Of a stretch of 64,000 bases of DNA, positions 36,464-44,333 are shown piece by piece. Numbering within the stretch: position 1 is the stretch's first letter; every line of letters begins with the position of its first letter. The DNA comes from Levilactobacillus yonginensis (GTDB lineage: Bacteria; Bacillota; Bacilli; Lactobacillales; Lactobacillaceae), in assembly GCF_003946265.1 (NCBI RefSeq), contig NZ_RHNO01000009.1, forward strand, positions 30,891 to 94,890, given 5' to 3'. The notes below the pieces were generated by a model. It made no database searches, was not told where the DNA came from, and saw only the letters and a list, made by a program, of their open reading frames with translations. Both the position numbers and the translations under genes were made by a program.

Positions 36464-37981
36464 ATGGCACTCAAACAACCGGAGAACTATCTGTTGGCAA
36501 TCGACCAAGGTACGAGTAGCACCCGGGCGCTCATCTTTGACCACACGGGTCGCAAGGTGATCGAAGGATACAAGGAAGTTCCCCAATATTATCCCCATGC
36601 GGGCTGGGTCGAATCCGATGCGAATGAAATCTGGAACAGTGTCCTGTCAGTCATTGCCAGTGCATTGATCGATGCGTCGATCCATCCAGAAAACATCCAG
36701 GCCATCGGTATCAGTAGTCAACGGGAAACGACGATCGTTTGGGATAAAGTGACCGGTGAACCCATCTATCACGCCATTGGCTGGCAAAGTAAGCAGACGT
36801 CTAGTCTCGCGAAACAGCTAGTGGCCGAGGGCCGGGCCGAAGCCATTAAGCAAAAGACCGGGTTGGTCGTGGACGCTTACTTCAGTGCTACCAAGGTGCG
36901 GTGGATTTTAGATCACGTCCCGGGTGCTCAGAAGCGGGCTGAAGATGGTGAACTGTTATTCGGGACGGTCGACAGTTGGCTGGCCTGGAAATTATCAGGC
37001 GGTAAGATTCACGTGACTGATTACAGTAACGCCAGTCGGACCATGTTGTTTAACATTCATGACCTCCAATGGGACCAAGACATTCTAAACTGGTTGAATA
37101 TTCCAGCAGCCATGCTGCCCGAAGTGAAGTCCAGTTCTGAAGTCTACGGGGTTACCCAGAACTTCCAATTCTATGGCGTGGAAGTCCCAATTGCTGGGAT
37201 TATCGGTGACCAATCAGCCGCATTGTTGGGCCAATTGGCCTTGGAACCCGGCACCGTGAAGAACACTTACGGGGATGGGGCCTTCGTCATGATGAATACC
37301 GGTCACGAGCCGCAACTGTCCGAGCATAATCTGTTGACGACGATTGCCTATAAGTTAGATGGCAAAGTGACCTATGCGCTTGAAGGGTCAATTCTGGTAG
37401 CCGGGACGGCGCTGGCTTGGCTACACGAAAGTATGCAAATTATCAGTAGTGTACCAGAGTCTCGGCAGGCTGCTATGGCTTCTACGGATGACGATGAAGT
37501 TTACGTGGTACCTTCCTTTAACGGATTGGGTGCACCTTACTGGGATCCCGATGCTAAAGGGGCCGTCTTTGGTCTGACACGGGGAACTAACCGGGAAGAC
37601 TTTGTAAAAGCGACGCTGCAGTCAATTGCCTATCAAACCCGGGATGTCTTGCGGACGATGAAGCAGGATACTGGGATTCAAATTTCCGAGTTGATGGCCG
37701 ATGGTGGGGCCTCACGGAACCGCTATCTGATGCAGTTCCAGGCGGACATCATCAACACGCCCGTTCAACGAGCCGCCGATGAAGAAACCACGGCGATGGG
37801 GGCTGCCATTGCGGCGGGCCTGGCCGTCGGCTTCTGGGATAGCCTGGATGAAGTCAAAGAGATTCGGACGGCCGGTCGGCTCTTCACCCCGAACATGGAA
37901 GAAGACCACCGGAATCGGTTGTACGCTGGTTGGCAACAGGCTGTTGCCGCTACCCGGGCATTTAAACCGGATCAAGACTAA
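36464..37981 (+). CDS. glpK: Glycerol kinase
   Basis: The 505-residue FGGY kinase makes glycerol 3-phosphate from glycerol and ATP. Motifs are [16 protein letters not shown] at the N-terminus, [12 protein letters not shown], the catalytic Asp in [11 protein letters not shown] and [17 protein letters not shown]. In enterococcal GlpK the phosphorylatable His is in HFYGSEVP; the aligned segment here is QFYGVEVP, so HPr-dependent activation should be lost. The ATG at 36464 has a GGAGGGA site. No glpF or glpO is adjacent. Confidence 0.93.
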   Translation: MALKQPENYLLAIDQGTSSTRALIFDHTGRKVIEGYKEVPQYYPHAGWVESDANEIWNSVLSVIASALIDASIHPENIQAIGISSQRETTIVWDKVTGEPIYHAIGWQSKQTSSLAKQLVAEGRAEAIKQKTGLVVDAYFSATKVRWILDHVPGAQKRAEDGELLFGTVDSWLAWKLSGGKIHVTDYSNASRTMLFNIHDLQWDQDILNWLNIPAAMLPEVKSSSEVYGVTQNFQFYGVEVPIAGIIGDQSAALLGQLALEPGTVKNTYGDGAFVMMNTGHEPQLSEHNLLTTIAYKLDGKVTYALEGSILVAGTALAWLHESMQIISSVPESRQAAMASTDDDEVYVVPSFNGLGAPYWDPDAKGAVFGLTRGTNREDFVKATLQSIAYQTRDVLRTMKQDTGIQISELMADGGASRNRYLMQFQADIINTPVQRAADEETTAMGAAIAAGLAVGFWDSLDEVKEIRTAGRLFTPNMEEDHRNRLYAGWQQAVAATRAFKPDQD

Positions 37982-38010
37982 GAAACTTTGCGTTAGAAGT
38001 TAAAACTAGA

Positions 38011-38150
38011 AGAGTGGGACCAAAAGCGGTTAGTCAATGAGCATTAACGTCGATAGGCGAATAATCCCGGTCCTGGATTGTTGGTCTATCGGGGTTAAGC
38101 GGAGTTGACTGCCTTTGGTCGCACGTTTCGGCTATATATGTTTGGACCGC
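38011..38150 (+). ncRNA. Structured 3'-UTR element, family B, copy 2
   Basis: It starts AGAGTGGG 29 bp after glpK. The helices ACCAAAAGC / GCCTTTGGT, AGTCAA / TTGACT and CGATAGGC / GTCTATCG replace those of copy 1 with paired changes, while loop blocks such as TGAGCATTAACGTCGA and GGGGTTAAGCGGAG stay the same. A terminator follows. That both copies are in 3' UTRs before terminators suggests a processed or regulatory RNA end. Confidence 0.7.
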
Positions 38151-38154
38151 AATC

Positions 38155-38186
38155 AGGGTCAAGGACTTTTGTTCTTGACCCTTTTT
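38155..38186 (+). terminator. Terminator after family B copy 2
   Basis: An AGGGTCAAG / CTTGACCCT stem is followed by T5. Confidence 0.85.
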
Positions 38187-38215
38187 GGTGCTGGCGGTTA
38201 TTATTGATAATTTAG

Positions 38216-38494
38216 TTAAACAAATTGAATAGAAAGTTTTTTTCCGGCAGCTAAGGCAATTTCACTGAGCAGTTTAACGGAAACATTCATCTGTCCCGTT
38301 TCAATGCGGGCAATGGTGGATTGGGGCTTGCCGACGAGTTCAGCAAATTCTCGTTGGGTAAGCTGCTTTTGGTTGCGTAACTTTCGGACAGCTACGGCGG
38401 CATCTAGATTAAAACCAACCTGTTTTGCTAGTACGGCAAATTCAGGATCATCGGCGCTACGTTGCTGGATATAGGTATCAATTTTACTGGTCAT
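38216..38494 (-). CDS. higA: HigA-like antitoxin (XRE family)
   Basis: The 92-residue HTH protein has the Cro/C1 helix-turn-helix (LTQREFAELVGKPQSTIARIETG). It neutralises the adjacent RelE-like toxin and probably represses their shared promoter. The ATG at 38494 is 8 nt from AAAGGAG. It overlaps the toxin gene by 11 bp, which implies coupled translation. Toxin-first order matches HigBA. Confidence 0.85.
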   Translation of the reverse strand: MTSKIDTYIQQRSADDPEFAVLAKQVGFNLDAAVAVRKLRNQKQLTQREFAELVGKPQSTIARIETGQMNVSVKLLSEIALAAGKKLSIQFV

Positions 38495-38834
38495 GGGGTG
38501 GTCTCCTTTTATTAAAAGTGAGTTGTTTTCGGTATTGTCCCTTAGCAATCTCGTTCCGGGGCGTCTTTACTGATTTTTTAGTGAATCCATGGGTAATGAC
38601 GTAACGATTTCCTTCAAGGTGAAAATAAATCACGCGTTGGGTATTATTTCGTTGACGTGAACGTATCTCGAATAAATTATCGGCGAGCTTGCGAGTCCAT
38701 CTCTGACGTTCAGCAGTGTATAAACCGTACGTTTCAATTTTTAAAATCAATTCGGTTAGTTTAGCAGCGTCTTGATTAGGTAGTGCATCTAAAAATCTTG
38801 AAAATTCGTGCCAATCATAGTAATCAAAAATCAC
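38484..38834 (-). CDS. higB: HigB-like toxin (RelE/ParE superfamily)
   Basis: The 116-residue type II toxin has KLADNLFEIRSRQRNNTQRVIYFHLEGNRYVITHGFTKKSVKTP, condensed here as LFEIR, RVIYFH and LHGFTKK-type signatures of phage-derived Gp49-like HigB. Ribosome-dependent mRNA cleavage is the known activity. The start is a GTG 7 nt from AGGTG. A palindromic operator lies directly upstream. Confidence 0.83.
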   Translation of the reverse strand: MIFDYYDWHEFSRFLDALPNQDAAKLTELILKIETYGLYTAERQRWTRKLADNLFEIRSRQRNNTQRVIYFHLEGNRYVITHGFTKKSVKTPRNEIAKGQYRKQLTFNKRRPPHDQ

Positions 38835-38848
38835 GTAACTTCACCTGA

Positions 38849-38868
38849 TGATAGCCAACTTGCTATCA
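38849..38868 (-). promoter_or_regulatory. Operator of the higBA-like module
   Basis: TGATAGC-N6-GCTATCA is a perfect inverted repeat 15 bp upstream of the toxin start, with another TTGATAGCA half-site at 38887-38895. HigA is the likely binder. Confidence 0.65.
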
Positions 38869-38924
38869 ACTAGCAACTACTTAGTATTGATAGCAGTGAC
38901 TCTATTTTTTAGGGCTATACTAAA

Positions 38925-38961
38925 TAGCTCCGCAAAAACTGTTTATGTTTTTGCGGAGCTA
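38925..38961. terminator. Hairpin between higBA and hicAB
   Basis: A TAGCTCCGCAAAAA / TTTTTGCGGAGCTA stem can end transcription on both strands. It and its ACTAAATA flank recur at 39703-39747. Confidence 0.6.
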
Positions 38962-39003
38962 GTAAATATATTTGGATTGCATGACTATTTTTTAATGATC
39001 ATC

Positions 39004-39405
39004 TTAGCGGTCAAGTTCTTTCTTCAAAGCGTTAGTCAGTAATGCACTGAAATTGAGATGTTGTTCCTCAGCCAGCGCCGCCAGGTTGGCCGGAATGGTG
39101 GTATTTTTCTTGACGGTAGTCTTGGATACCCGTCGTTTAGTTTCCTCTAGGTCGGTCACGACCAAGGTGGCAAAGCCGTGGGGTTCGGTGACTGTGACCT
39201 GTTGGAGTGGCGTTGGCTCGGGTAGATCAGATTCATCGTAAAGCATGAGTCCAAGGACTTCCTCTGCCCGTTTTAAAGCGGGGGCCAAGCCGATACCTTG
39301 TGTGATGGCGCTGGGAACATCGGGAAATGTGACGGTATAGGCGGTTGAATTATGTTCATCGGGAATCAAAATGGCGGGATAAACGACTAAGCGTTGTTTT
39401 TTCAT
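39004..39405 (-). CDS. hicB: HicB-like antitoxin
   Basis: The 133-residue protein has the degenerate RNase-H-like HicB domain (YPAILIPDEHNSTAYTVTFPDVPSAITQG) and a C-terminal ribbon-helix-helix-like segment (TIPANLAALAEEQHLNFSALLTNALKK) for DNA binding. It blocks the HicA RNase. The ATG at 39405 follows AGGAGG. It is 19 bp downstream of hicA on the same strand. Confidence 0.88.
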   Translation of the reverse strand: MKKQRLVVYPAILIPDEHNSTAYTVTFPDVPSAITQGIGLAPALKRAEEVLGLMLYDESDLPEPTPLQQVTVTEPHGFATLVVTDLEETKRRVSKTTVKKNTTIPANLAALAEEQHLNFSALLTNALKKELDR

Positions 39406-39424
39406 GAGGGACCTCCTAGAGAGA

Positions 39425-39616
39425 CTAGTGCCAGTCAGCTTGTTGTTTGATATAACGATAGGTCGTTGGAAAAATGACATCCTTAAGGTGTGTATAGGGG
39501 ACAGAGACTTTGTGCCCATATTTATCGGTGAAACGATGGTGGTCGCCACGAACGTGGGTTTCTTGATAGCCTTCTTGGTACAATCGGTCAATGACTTGTT
39601 TAGCAGTTATCTTCAC
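39425..39616 (-). CDS. hicA: HicA-like mRNA interferase toxin
   Basis: The 63-residue toxin has TAKQVIDRLYQEGYQETHVRGDHHRFTDK-type sequence: the conserved dsRNA-binding fold with catalytic His in GDHHRF. It cleaves mRNA when HicB is lost. The GTG start at 39616 is 7 nt from CAGGAG; earlier starts have no ribosome site. Its promoter is TTGAAT, 17 bp, TATAAT just upstream. Confidence 0.87.
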   Translation of the reverse strand: MKITAKQVIDRLYQEGYQETHVRGDHHRFTDKYGHKVSVPYTHLKDVIFPTTYRYIKQQADWH

Positions 39617-39638
39617 TGAATCGCTCCTGCTGGCTTGG

Positions 39639-39678
39639 ATTATACGCGCATTGTACGTGCTATTCAAATACGTATAAT
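39639..39678 (-). promoter_or_regulatory. hicAB promoter and operator
   Basis: The promoter TTGAAT-17 bp-TATAAT lies within an inverted repeat ATTATACG ... CGTATAAT (arms 39639-39646 and 39671-39678), suitable for HicB binding. Confidence 0.65.
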
Positions 39679-39713
39679 ATGCGTAGAATGATACTTGCCC
39701 TGATACTAAATAA

Positions 39714-39747
39714 ACTCCGCAAAAAGGGGTTGTTTTTTTTGCGGAGT
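39714..39747 (-). terminator. Terminator of the DUF368 gene
   Basis: An ACTCCGCAAAAA / TTTTTTGCGGAGT stem lies just beyond the stop of the popT-like gene and resembles the hairpin at 38925. Confidence 0.7.
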
Positions 39748-39754
39748 CGTTGAT

Positions 39755-40612
39755 TTATTTATATTTTTCTTCCAGCTGACTCATCCAGTAGCCTAAGGCA
39801 GTGCCGACCATTAAAGCGATAGCGCTGAGAAGTAGCGTTTGCCAAGTGGTGCCAGCGTACGAAATACTTTCAGCAGCGTGACTATTAGGTACCAAGATTA
39901 AGACGGTACTGGCGGTGACAATTCCCAGAATGAAATGGTATACCCGCGAATGAAACCGGTGAATCAAGTAGTCCATGCTCTTAGAGAAGAGGGCCATGGC
40001 CAGGATTCCTCCCAAGGCAATGGGCAAGTAGACGCCTAGGATATCGAAGTTTTTAAATCCAGTGAGCATTGGCGTAAAGAGTCCCAGAATCAGTAATAAG
40101 TTGGACGGGCTGAGCCCCGGCACGAGTACCCCCAGGGCAATCAAAGCGCCCGCAATCATGAATCCCCAAAAATTAGCGGGAAGGGTGCCGAAGAGGTCAC
40201 TCATAAAGTAGAGGAGTCCGCCGCTAATCAGCAGGGTTCCCCAGAACCAGGCGTAGTCGGCCCCATCACGAGCCGTCTGAGAACTGGCCGTTTGCGTCAG
40301 GGCCGGTAACGTTCCCACGATGGCGCCGGCAAATCCCCAGAGGACGATGACCTGCCAGTGTGCCAGCAAGTATTCTAGCGGAGCCGAAAGCAGGGCGATA
40401 CCCACGATCCCGCCTAGGCCAACGGGCACAAAATACCAAAAATCACGTTTGAAATTTTCTCTAAAATGCGCCATGAAGCCCAGCAGGCGTTCGTAAATTC
40501 CTAGAATGGCGGCTAAGACACCGCCAGAAACACCGGGTAAAATGAAGCCCAAAGCAATGATGACGCCTTTAAAAAAGCGCTTCAGTGGGCTATCGCGTCG
40601 AGTCGTTTGCAT
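39755..40612 (-). CDS. DUF368 membrane protein (PopT-like undecaprenyl phosphate translocase)
   Basis: The 285-residue protein has about eight membrane helices and the DUF368 signatures GFILPGVSGGVLAAILGIYE near the start and LGVLVPGLSPSNLLLILG in the middle, a pseudo-repeat. Members (PopT) return the lipid carrier C55-P across the membrane for wall synthesis. ATG with an AAGGAG site. It is a single gene. Confidence 0.85.
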   Translation of the reverse strand: MQTTRRDSPLKRFFKGVIIALGFILPGVSGGVLAAILGIYERLLGFMAHFRENFKRDFWYFVPVGLGGIVGIALLSAPLEYLLAHWQVIVLWGFAGAIVGTLPALTQTASSQTARDGADYAWFWGTLLISGGLLYFMSDLFGTLPANFWGFMIAGALIALGVLVPGLSPSNLLLILGLFTPMLTGFKNFDILGVYLPIALGGILAMALFSKSMDYLIHRFHSRVYHFILGIVTASTVLILVPNSHAAESISYAGTTWQTLLLSAIALMVGTALGYWMSQLEEKYK

Positions 40613-40785
40613 AAGATTCTCCTTAAATGGTTCGGCGTGTTTTCCCTAAGATACCAGAATTGGTGAGTCGGAACAATCAGTCGGCCTGTAAATACAGGAT
40701 TCTTTAAGAATTTTGGCAATTGGTAAGACAACTTAACCAGAATGATAGGAAGTGATCAAGTCATTTTTACCAGAATTAACGGTAC

Positions 40786-40922
40786 CTGTGGTATACTGGC
40801 ACCAACAAAGGCGCAGGCATCTCACTGCCTGCGCCAATGTAGATGCCGTTAAAGACGGCTGACAGTTGAAAGCAAACAAAAATCGTCTCTTTCGCTTGTC
40901 AAAGTTTAGAGGACGATTTTTA
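40786..40922 (+). ncRNA. Candidate antisense antitoxin RNA of a type I module
   Basis: An extended -10 promoter (TGGTATACT, 40789-40797) starts an RNA near 40804 that has a GCGCAGGCA / TGCCTGCGC hairpin and ends in a stem AAAATCGTC / GACGATTTT at 40878-40922. That terminator overlaps the toxin stop codon, so the two RNAs converge on it, like the Fst/par module. Its GGCACCA can pair with TGGTGCC in the toxin leader. The same RNA gene is repeated at 41297. Confidence 0.65.
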
Positions 40923-41075
40923 TTTACCCTGGTTTTTGAATTTACGCCATGCGTTACGCAATCCACCCAAGGCCTTGATCAACTTCGTCACGCGGCGTAC
41001 CAGTAAGGTACAAAGCGAGACTAGTAAAATTAAGGTCATTAGCGTATCAAGTAAGGTAACAGCGAACCAAGACAA
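40920..41075 (-). CDS. Small membrane peptide, candidate type I toxin
   Basis: The 51-codon frame was too short for automatic prediction. It starts at TTG 5 nt from AGGAGG and reads a hydrophobic helix (WFAVTLLDTLMTLILLVSLCTLLV, described as about residues 3-26) and then a basic tail (RRVTKLIKALGGLRNAWRKF). This is the usual plan of pore-forming type I toxins, though it is not the Fst sequence. A -10-like TTATAA lies upstream of a leader with a GACT / AGTC hairpin. Confidence 0.65.
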   Translation of the reverse strand: MSWFAVTLLDTLMTLILLVSLCTLLVRRVTKLIKALGGLRNAWRKFKNQGK

Positions 41076-41296
41076 GACAACCTCCTTTCATGCGGTATGG
41101 TGAAACGCCTTGACTATTCAAGTCATGGGCACCAGTCCCTTATAATTAAATTTGCCAACCGTCATTAACCCTCTACGAGATTCAGTGTAACAGGTCTGAA
41201 GGGTTTTACGATGACAAACGCCTCCGTATCAGTATTTAGCTAAATTAATATTGATGGGATTATATGAAGGGGTGTGTGAAGGGCTCTGGGTGAATC

Positions 41297-41466
41297 GGTG
41301 GTATACTGGCACCAACAAAGGCGCAGGCATCTGACTGCCTGCGCCAATGTAGATGCCGTTAAAGACGGCTGACAGTTGAAGTAAACAAAAAATCGTCTCT
41401 CCGTATGTCAAAGTTTAGAGGACGATTTTTATTTACCCTGGTTTTTGAATTTACGCCATGCGTTAC
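41297..41466 (+). ncRNA. Orphan duplicate of the antisense RNA gene
   Basis: This stretch repeats 40787-40959 almost base for base: promoter GGTATACT, GCGCAGGCA hairpin, terminator and the last eleven codons of the toxin (read on the minus strand). It then diverges, so the toxin here is lost but the antitoxin RNA is intact. It should produce an RNA able to act on the full toxin mRNA. Confidence 0.65.
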
Positions 41467-41476
41467 CGAACGAAAA

Positions 41477-41518
41477 AAGGCTGGTGCCCACACAAAATGT
41501 GTGTGCATCAGCCTTTTA
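41477..41518 (-). terminator. Terminator of the DUF2628-like gene
   Basis: An AAAGGCTGGTGCCCACACA / TGTGTGTGCATCAGCCTTT stem is followed by T6 on the minus strand. Confidence 0.85.
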
Positions 41519-41528
41519 TTTTACGAAA

Positions 41529-41978
41529 TTATTCTTTGGGCGTGGACCAGTAGTGTGCCCGGGCCAAAAGGTCCCGTGACCGTTCATCTGCTGGGACGAA
41601 GCCCTTATTAAACAAGTGTTTGAAGTACATCATGTTGTACAACGTTCCCCAAACGATTCCTTGGATAAATGGCCATACCGTCGCGGTGAACTGAGCTAGT
41701 TGCGTTGCCGGAATGTACATCACCATGAGCATCGCTGCCCCCAGTTCAACCCCTAGGATACACAGGAGGTTGTACCAGTCGGCCCGGAAAATCGTTGGGA
41801 ACGGTGGGAAGAGAAACATTGTCCACGAGAAGCCAACCTTGGCGATTCGCATGTTGCCCGTTTCAGGATTGACGACTGTCGCGTAGTTGGGCGGCAAGGG
41901 GAATCCTTGAGGGCCGTCACCATTTTGGTTATTTTGATCATCATCATCGTTGTTTAAGCCCTTGAAAGGATCTTGCAT
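41529..41978 (-). CDS. DUF2628-like membrane protein
   Basis: The 149-residue protein has an Asn/Asp/Gln-rich N-terminal tail (about residues 8-24), then VGFSWTMFLFPPFPTIFRADWYN, typical of DUF2628 proteins, and two membrane helices. The start is uncertain: an ATG at 41978 is 12 nt from AGAAAG and a TTG at 41990 abuts it. The function is unknown. Confidence 0.65.
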   Translation of the reverse strand: MQDPFKGLNNDDDDQNNQNGDGPQGFPLPPNYATVVNPETGNMRIAKVGFSWTMFLFPPFPTIFRADWYNLLCILGVELGAAMLMVMYIPATQLAQFTATVWPFIQGIVWGTLYNMMYFKHLFNKGFVPADERSRDLLARAHYWSTPKE

Positions 41979-42060
41979 GTCATTTGCCAACTTTCTAAAA
42001 ATTTCGTTCCTAATTCGTTAAATAAAAGTCTAACACGAAAAGTGGCCACTGCCTATTAAT

Positions 42061-43614
42061 CTATTGACGCCGACTTAGTTTGACCACTGCTTCGCACCGC
42101 GCCGTCTGGGGCATCATGTCCACGGATTGGATGTAATCGACCTGATAATCGTGAGTCAATTCAACCAAGTCCTTAGCCAATGTCGATGGGTTGCAGGAAA
42201 TGTAAACGAGCTTATCTGGCCGTACACCGAGAATTGTATCGATCAGCGTACCGTCCAAGCCGGTGCGTGGTGGATCCGCCACGATGGCATCCGGCCGAAA
42301 ACCGGTCATGACCCATTTTGGTAGGAGTTCCTCAGCGGTCCCAACTTCATAGTGGGCGTTGGTAATGCCGTTGGCCGCAGCGTTTTCGTTAGCGTCCTCT
42401 ACGGCTTCGGGGATGACATCCATCCCCCGAACTTCTTCGGCCACGTCGGCCAGAGTCAGTCCAATCGTACCAATACCGGAGTAGGCATCGACCACGGATT
42501 CACCCGGTTGGAGGTTGAGGGCCTTCTTGGCTTCGGCATACAGAACTTCCATTTGGGAAGGGTTTAGTTGGAGAAAGGCTCGGGCGGATAATTTGAAGGC
42601 CAGTCCGTCGAGCTTTTCGGTAATGGTTTCTTCGCCAGCTAAATGGCGGGTGTCGTCGCCCCAGACCAGTGACGTCTTGCCAGGATTGACGTTTTGCATA
42701 ACGGAGGTCACCTGTGGTAATTCCTTCGCAATGCGTTCCAGCAATTCTCGCTTGCGGGGAAGTTTTTGCGAGTTAGTGATGAAGACGAGTTGTACGTCAT
42801 CAGTGTTAGCAGCGGCCCGGACGACCAATGTTTTAACGATCCCGGAACCGGCTTCTTCATCGTAGATTGGCATGTCCAAGTCCTGTAACATGCCCACGAC
42901 GGCCCGCATAACCGTCATGGTGGCGGGCATTTGGACGGAGCAGGTGGCTAAATCAACCAAGTCGTGGCTGCGTTCGGCGTATAAACCAGCTTCAATCTGG
43001 CCCTCGGCGTTGCGGCGGACTTGGAACTGAGCCTTATTTCGGTAACCATAAGGGTCAGCCATCCCCAGCGTTGGCCGGAGATCATAGTGACGGTAACCCT
43101 CTGGTTGATAGCGTTCCAGGGATTGCGCCACGATATCGCGTTTAAATTTCAATTGTTCTGGGTAGTCTAAGTGTTCCAGCTCAAAGCCACCCACTTCGTC
43201 GGCATAGCTGTCGCGGGGATCGACCCGGTGAGGACTTGCCTTACGGATGCGGTGAACTTTAGCCCGGAGGAAGCGGGTCGCCACGCTGGTGACTTCAACC
43301 ACGGCTTCTTCGTCGGTCAGGGCGCCGGGAACAAAAACGGCCATCCGCTTGTAGTAGCCGATACCCTCACCGTTGATGCCCATTCGTTTGATGGTCAGTG
43401 GGAACCGTTGGCCAACTTCAACCTGAACGCCTGGGTTTTCCCGGGCTTCCCGTTGGCGGTCATTAAACCCGCGGTCGTGTTGGTTGTCATTACGCCGAAA
43501 GCCGTTGTGGCCTCGGTCATTACGGTCAAAGTGGTTCCGCCGGTCGCTGTGGTCGTGCCGGTCGTTGCGGTCACTGTAGGTGCCGCGGTGATTCCGTGAA
43601 TCAAAGTTTGCCAT
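42061..43614 (-). CDS. rlmD: 23S rRNA (uracil-C5)-methyltransferase, RlmD/RlmCD family
   Basis: The 517-residue SAM-dependent enzyme modifies uridines of 23S rRNA. It has a TRAM domain (about 75-135), DPYGYRNKAQFQVR, DAYSGIGTIGLTLAD (SAM), VADPPRTGLDG and the catalytic Cys in YISCNPSTLAKDL. The first 60 residues are a low-complexity extension of Arg, Asn, Asp, His and Gly that most homologues lack and that may bind RNA. The ATG at 43614 follows AGGAGA. Confidence 0.9.
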   Translation of the reverse strand: MANFDSRNHRGTYSDRNDRHDHSDRRNHFDRNDRGHNGFRRNDNQHDRGFNDRQREARENPGVQVEVGQRFPLTIKRMGINGEGIGYYKRMAVFVPGALTDEEAVVEVTSVATRFLRAKVHRIRKASPHRVDPRDSYADEVGGFELEHLDYPEQLKFKRDIVAQSLERYQPEGYRHYDLRPTLGMADPYGYRNKAQFQVRRNAEGQIEAGLYAERSHDLVDLATCSVQMPATMTVMRAVVGMLQDLDMPIYDEEAGSGIVKTLVVRAAANTDDVQLVFITNSQKLPRKRELLERIAKELPQVTSVMQNVNPGKTSLVWGDDTRHLAGEETITEKLDGLAFKLSARAFLQLNPSQMEVLYAEAKKALNLQPGESVVDAYSGIGTIGLTLADVAEEVRGMDVIPEAVEDANENAAANGITNAHYEVGTAEELLPKWVMTGFRPDAIVADPPRTGLDGTLIDTILGVRPDKLVYISCNPSTLAKDLVELTHDYQVDYIQSVDMMPQTARCEAVVKLSRRQ

Positions 43615-43814
43615 ATTTTCTCCTATTTTATAACGCATTAGTTAAGTGTCTTCAATTGCTACCGAACAGTTACGGTCTTGAATAGTATAACAAACTTTGC
43701 CGCTTCCTGGGGGTTAGGGCGTTTTTCCTAAAAATGGAGCCGTTTCCATAGGCAAGCCCCGTCGATTTAGGTACAATATTGGTATCTAGCTAATTGTGTG
43801 GTTGCGTGTTCAAT

Positions 43815-43979
43815 GACGCCTTACCGGTCGGTAGATATGGGCTGGAACGGTGCGGGCACAACTTGAAGCCTCGCAACCCACGAGTCTCCAAGCTTGGCCT
43901 TATTCTAAGCCAGTGGAAACCCCATCCGCTAGCTAAGAATAACGAGGCGCCTGAGCCCATATCTACCGACCTCTCGGCT
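43815..43979 (-). repeat. Family A element, short form, copy 8 (tandem unit 1)
   Basis: On the minus strand it starts AGCCGAGAGG, as in copy 7, and ends GGTAAGGCG. The closing stem GGTCGGTAGATATGGGCT pairs perfectly over 18 bp. The CGTTATTCTTAG / CTAAGAATAAGG stem and a CTTGGAGACTCG...CGAGGCTTCAAG stem remain, followed by GCACCGTTCCAGCC. The third-hairpin/pseudoknot part is absent. Confidence 0.75.
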
Positions 43980-44028
43980 GACACTGACCACATACTAGCT
44001 TGGGTTCCAAACGTTTGATGTGGTGATT

Positions 44029-44191
44029 GGCGCCTTGCCGGTCGCAACAGATGGGCTGGAACGGTGCCGACACAATTTTAAGCCTCACCAAACCCGTGAG
44101 TCTTAAAACTTGGTCTTATTCTAACTGCCAGAAAATCGCTGGCACTAAGAATAACGAGGCGCCTGAGCCCATCTGCTGCGACCTCTCGGCT
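44029..44191 (-). repeat. Family A element, short form, copy 9 (tandem unit 2)
   Basis: It has the same plan as the previous unit, 214 bp away in the same orientation. Its closing stem is different (GGTCGCAGCAGATGGGCT) yet fully paired, so both sides changed together. The spacers between units also match (GACTGACCA..., GCTTGG.TTCCCAAACG), which shows a tandem duplication of element plus flank. Confidence 0.75.
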
Positions 44192-44333
44192 GATACTGAC
44201 CATCCACCAGCTTGGTTCCCAAACGATTGGCGTGGTGGGTTAAATGGCCTTGGTTGGTGTGACTTTTGTGACTACATAGAGAGGGATAAGTTGTCCATGA
44301 ATTTTCGCCACTGCTGCCACGATTCACTTACGT

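Noticed and set aside
43171..43599. 142-residue plus-strand frame opposite the RlmD N-terminus
   Set aside because: Its Val-rich repeats mirror the Arg/Asn/Asp-rich extension on the other strand.
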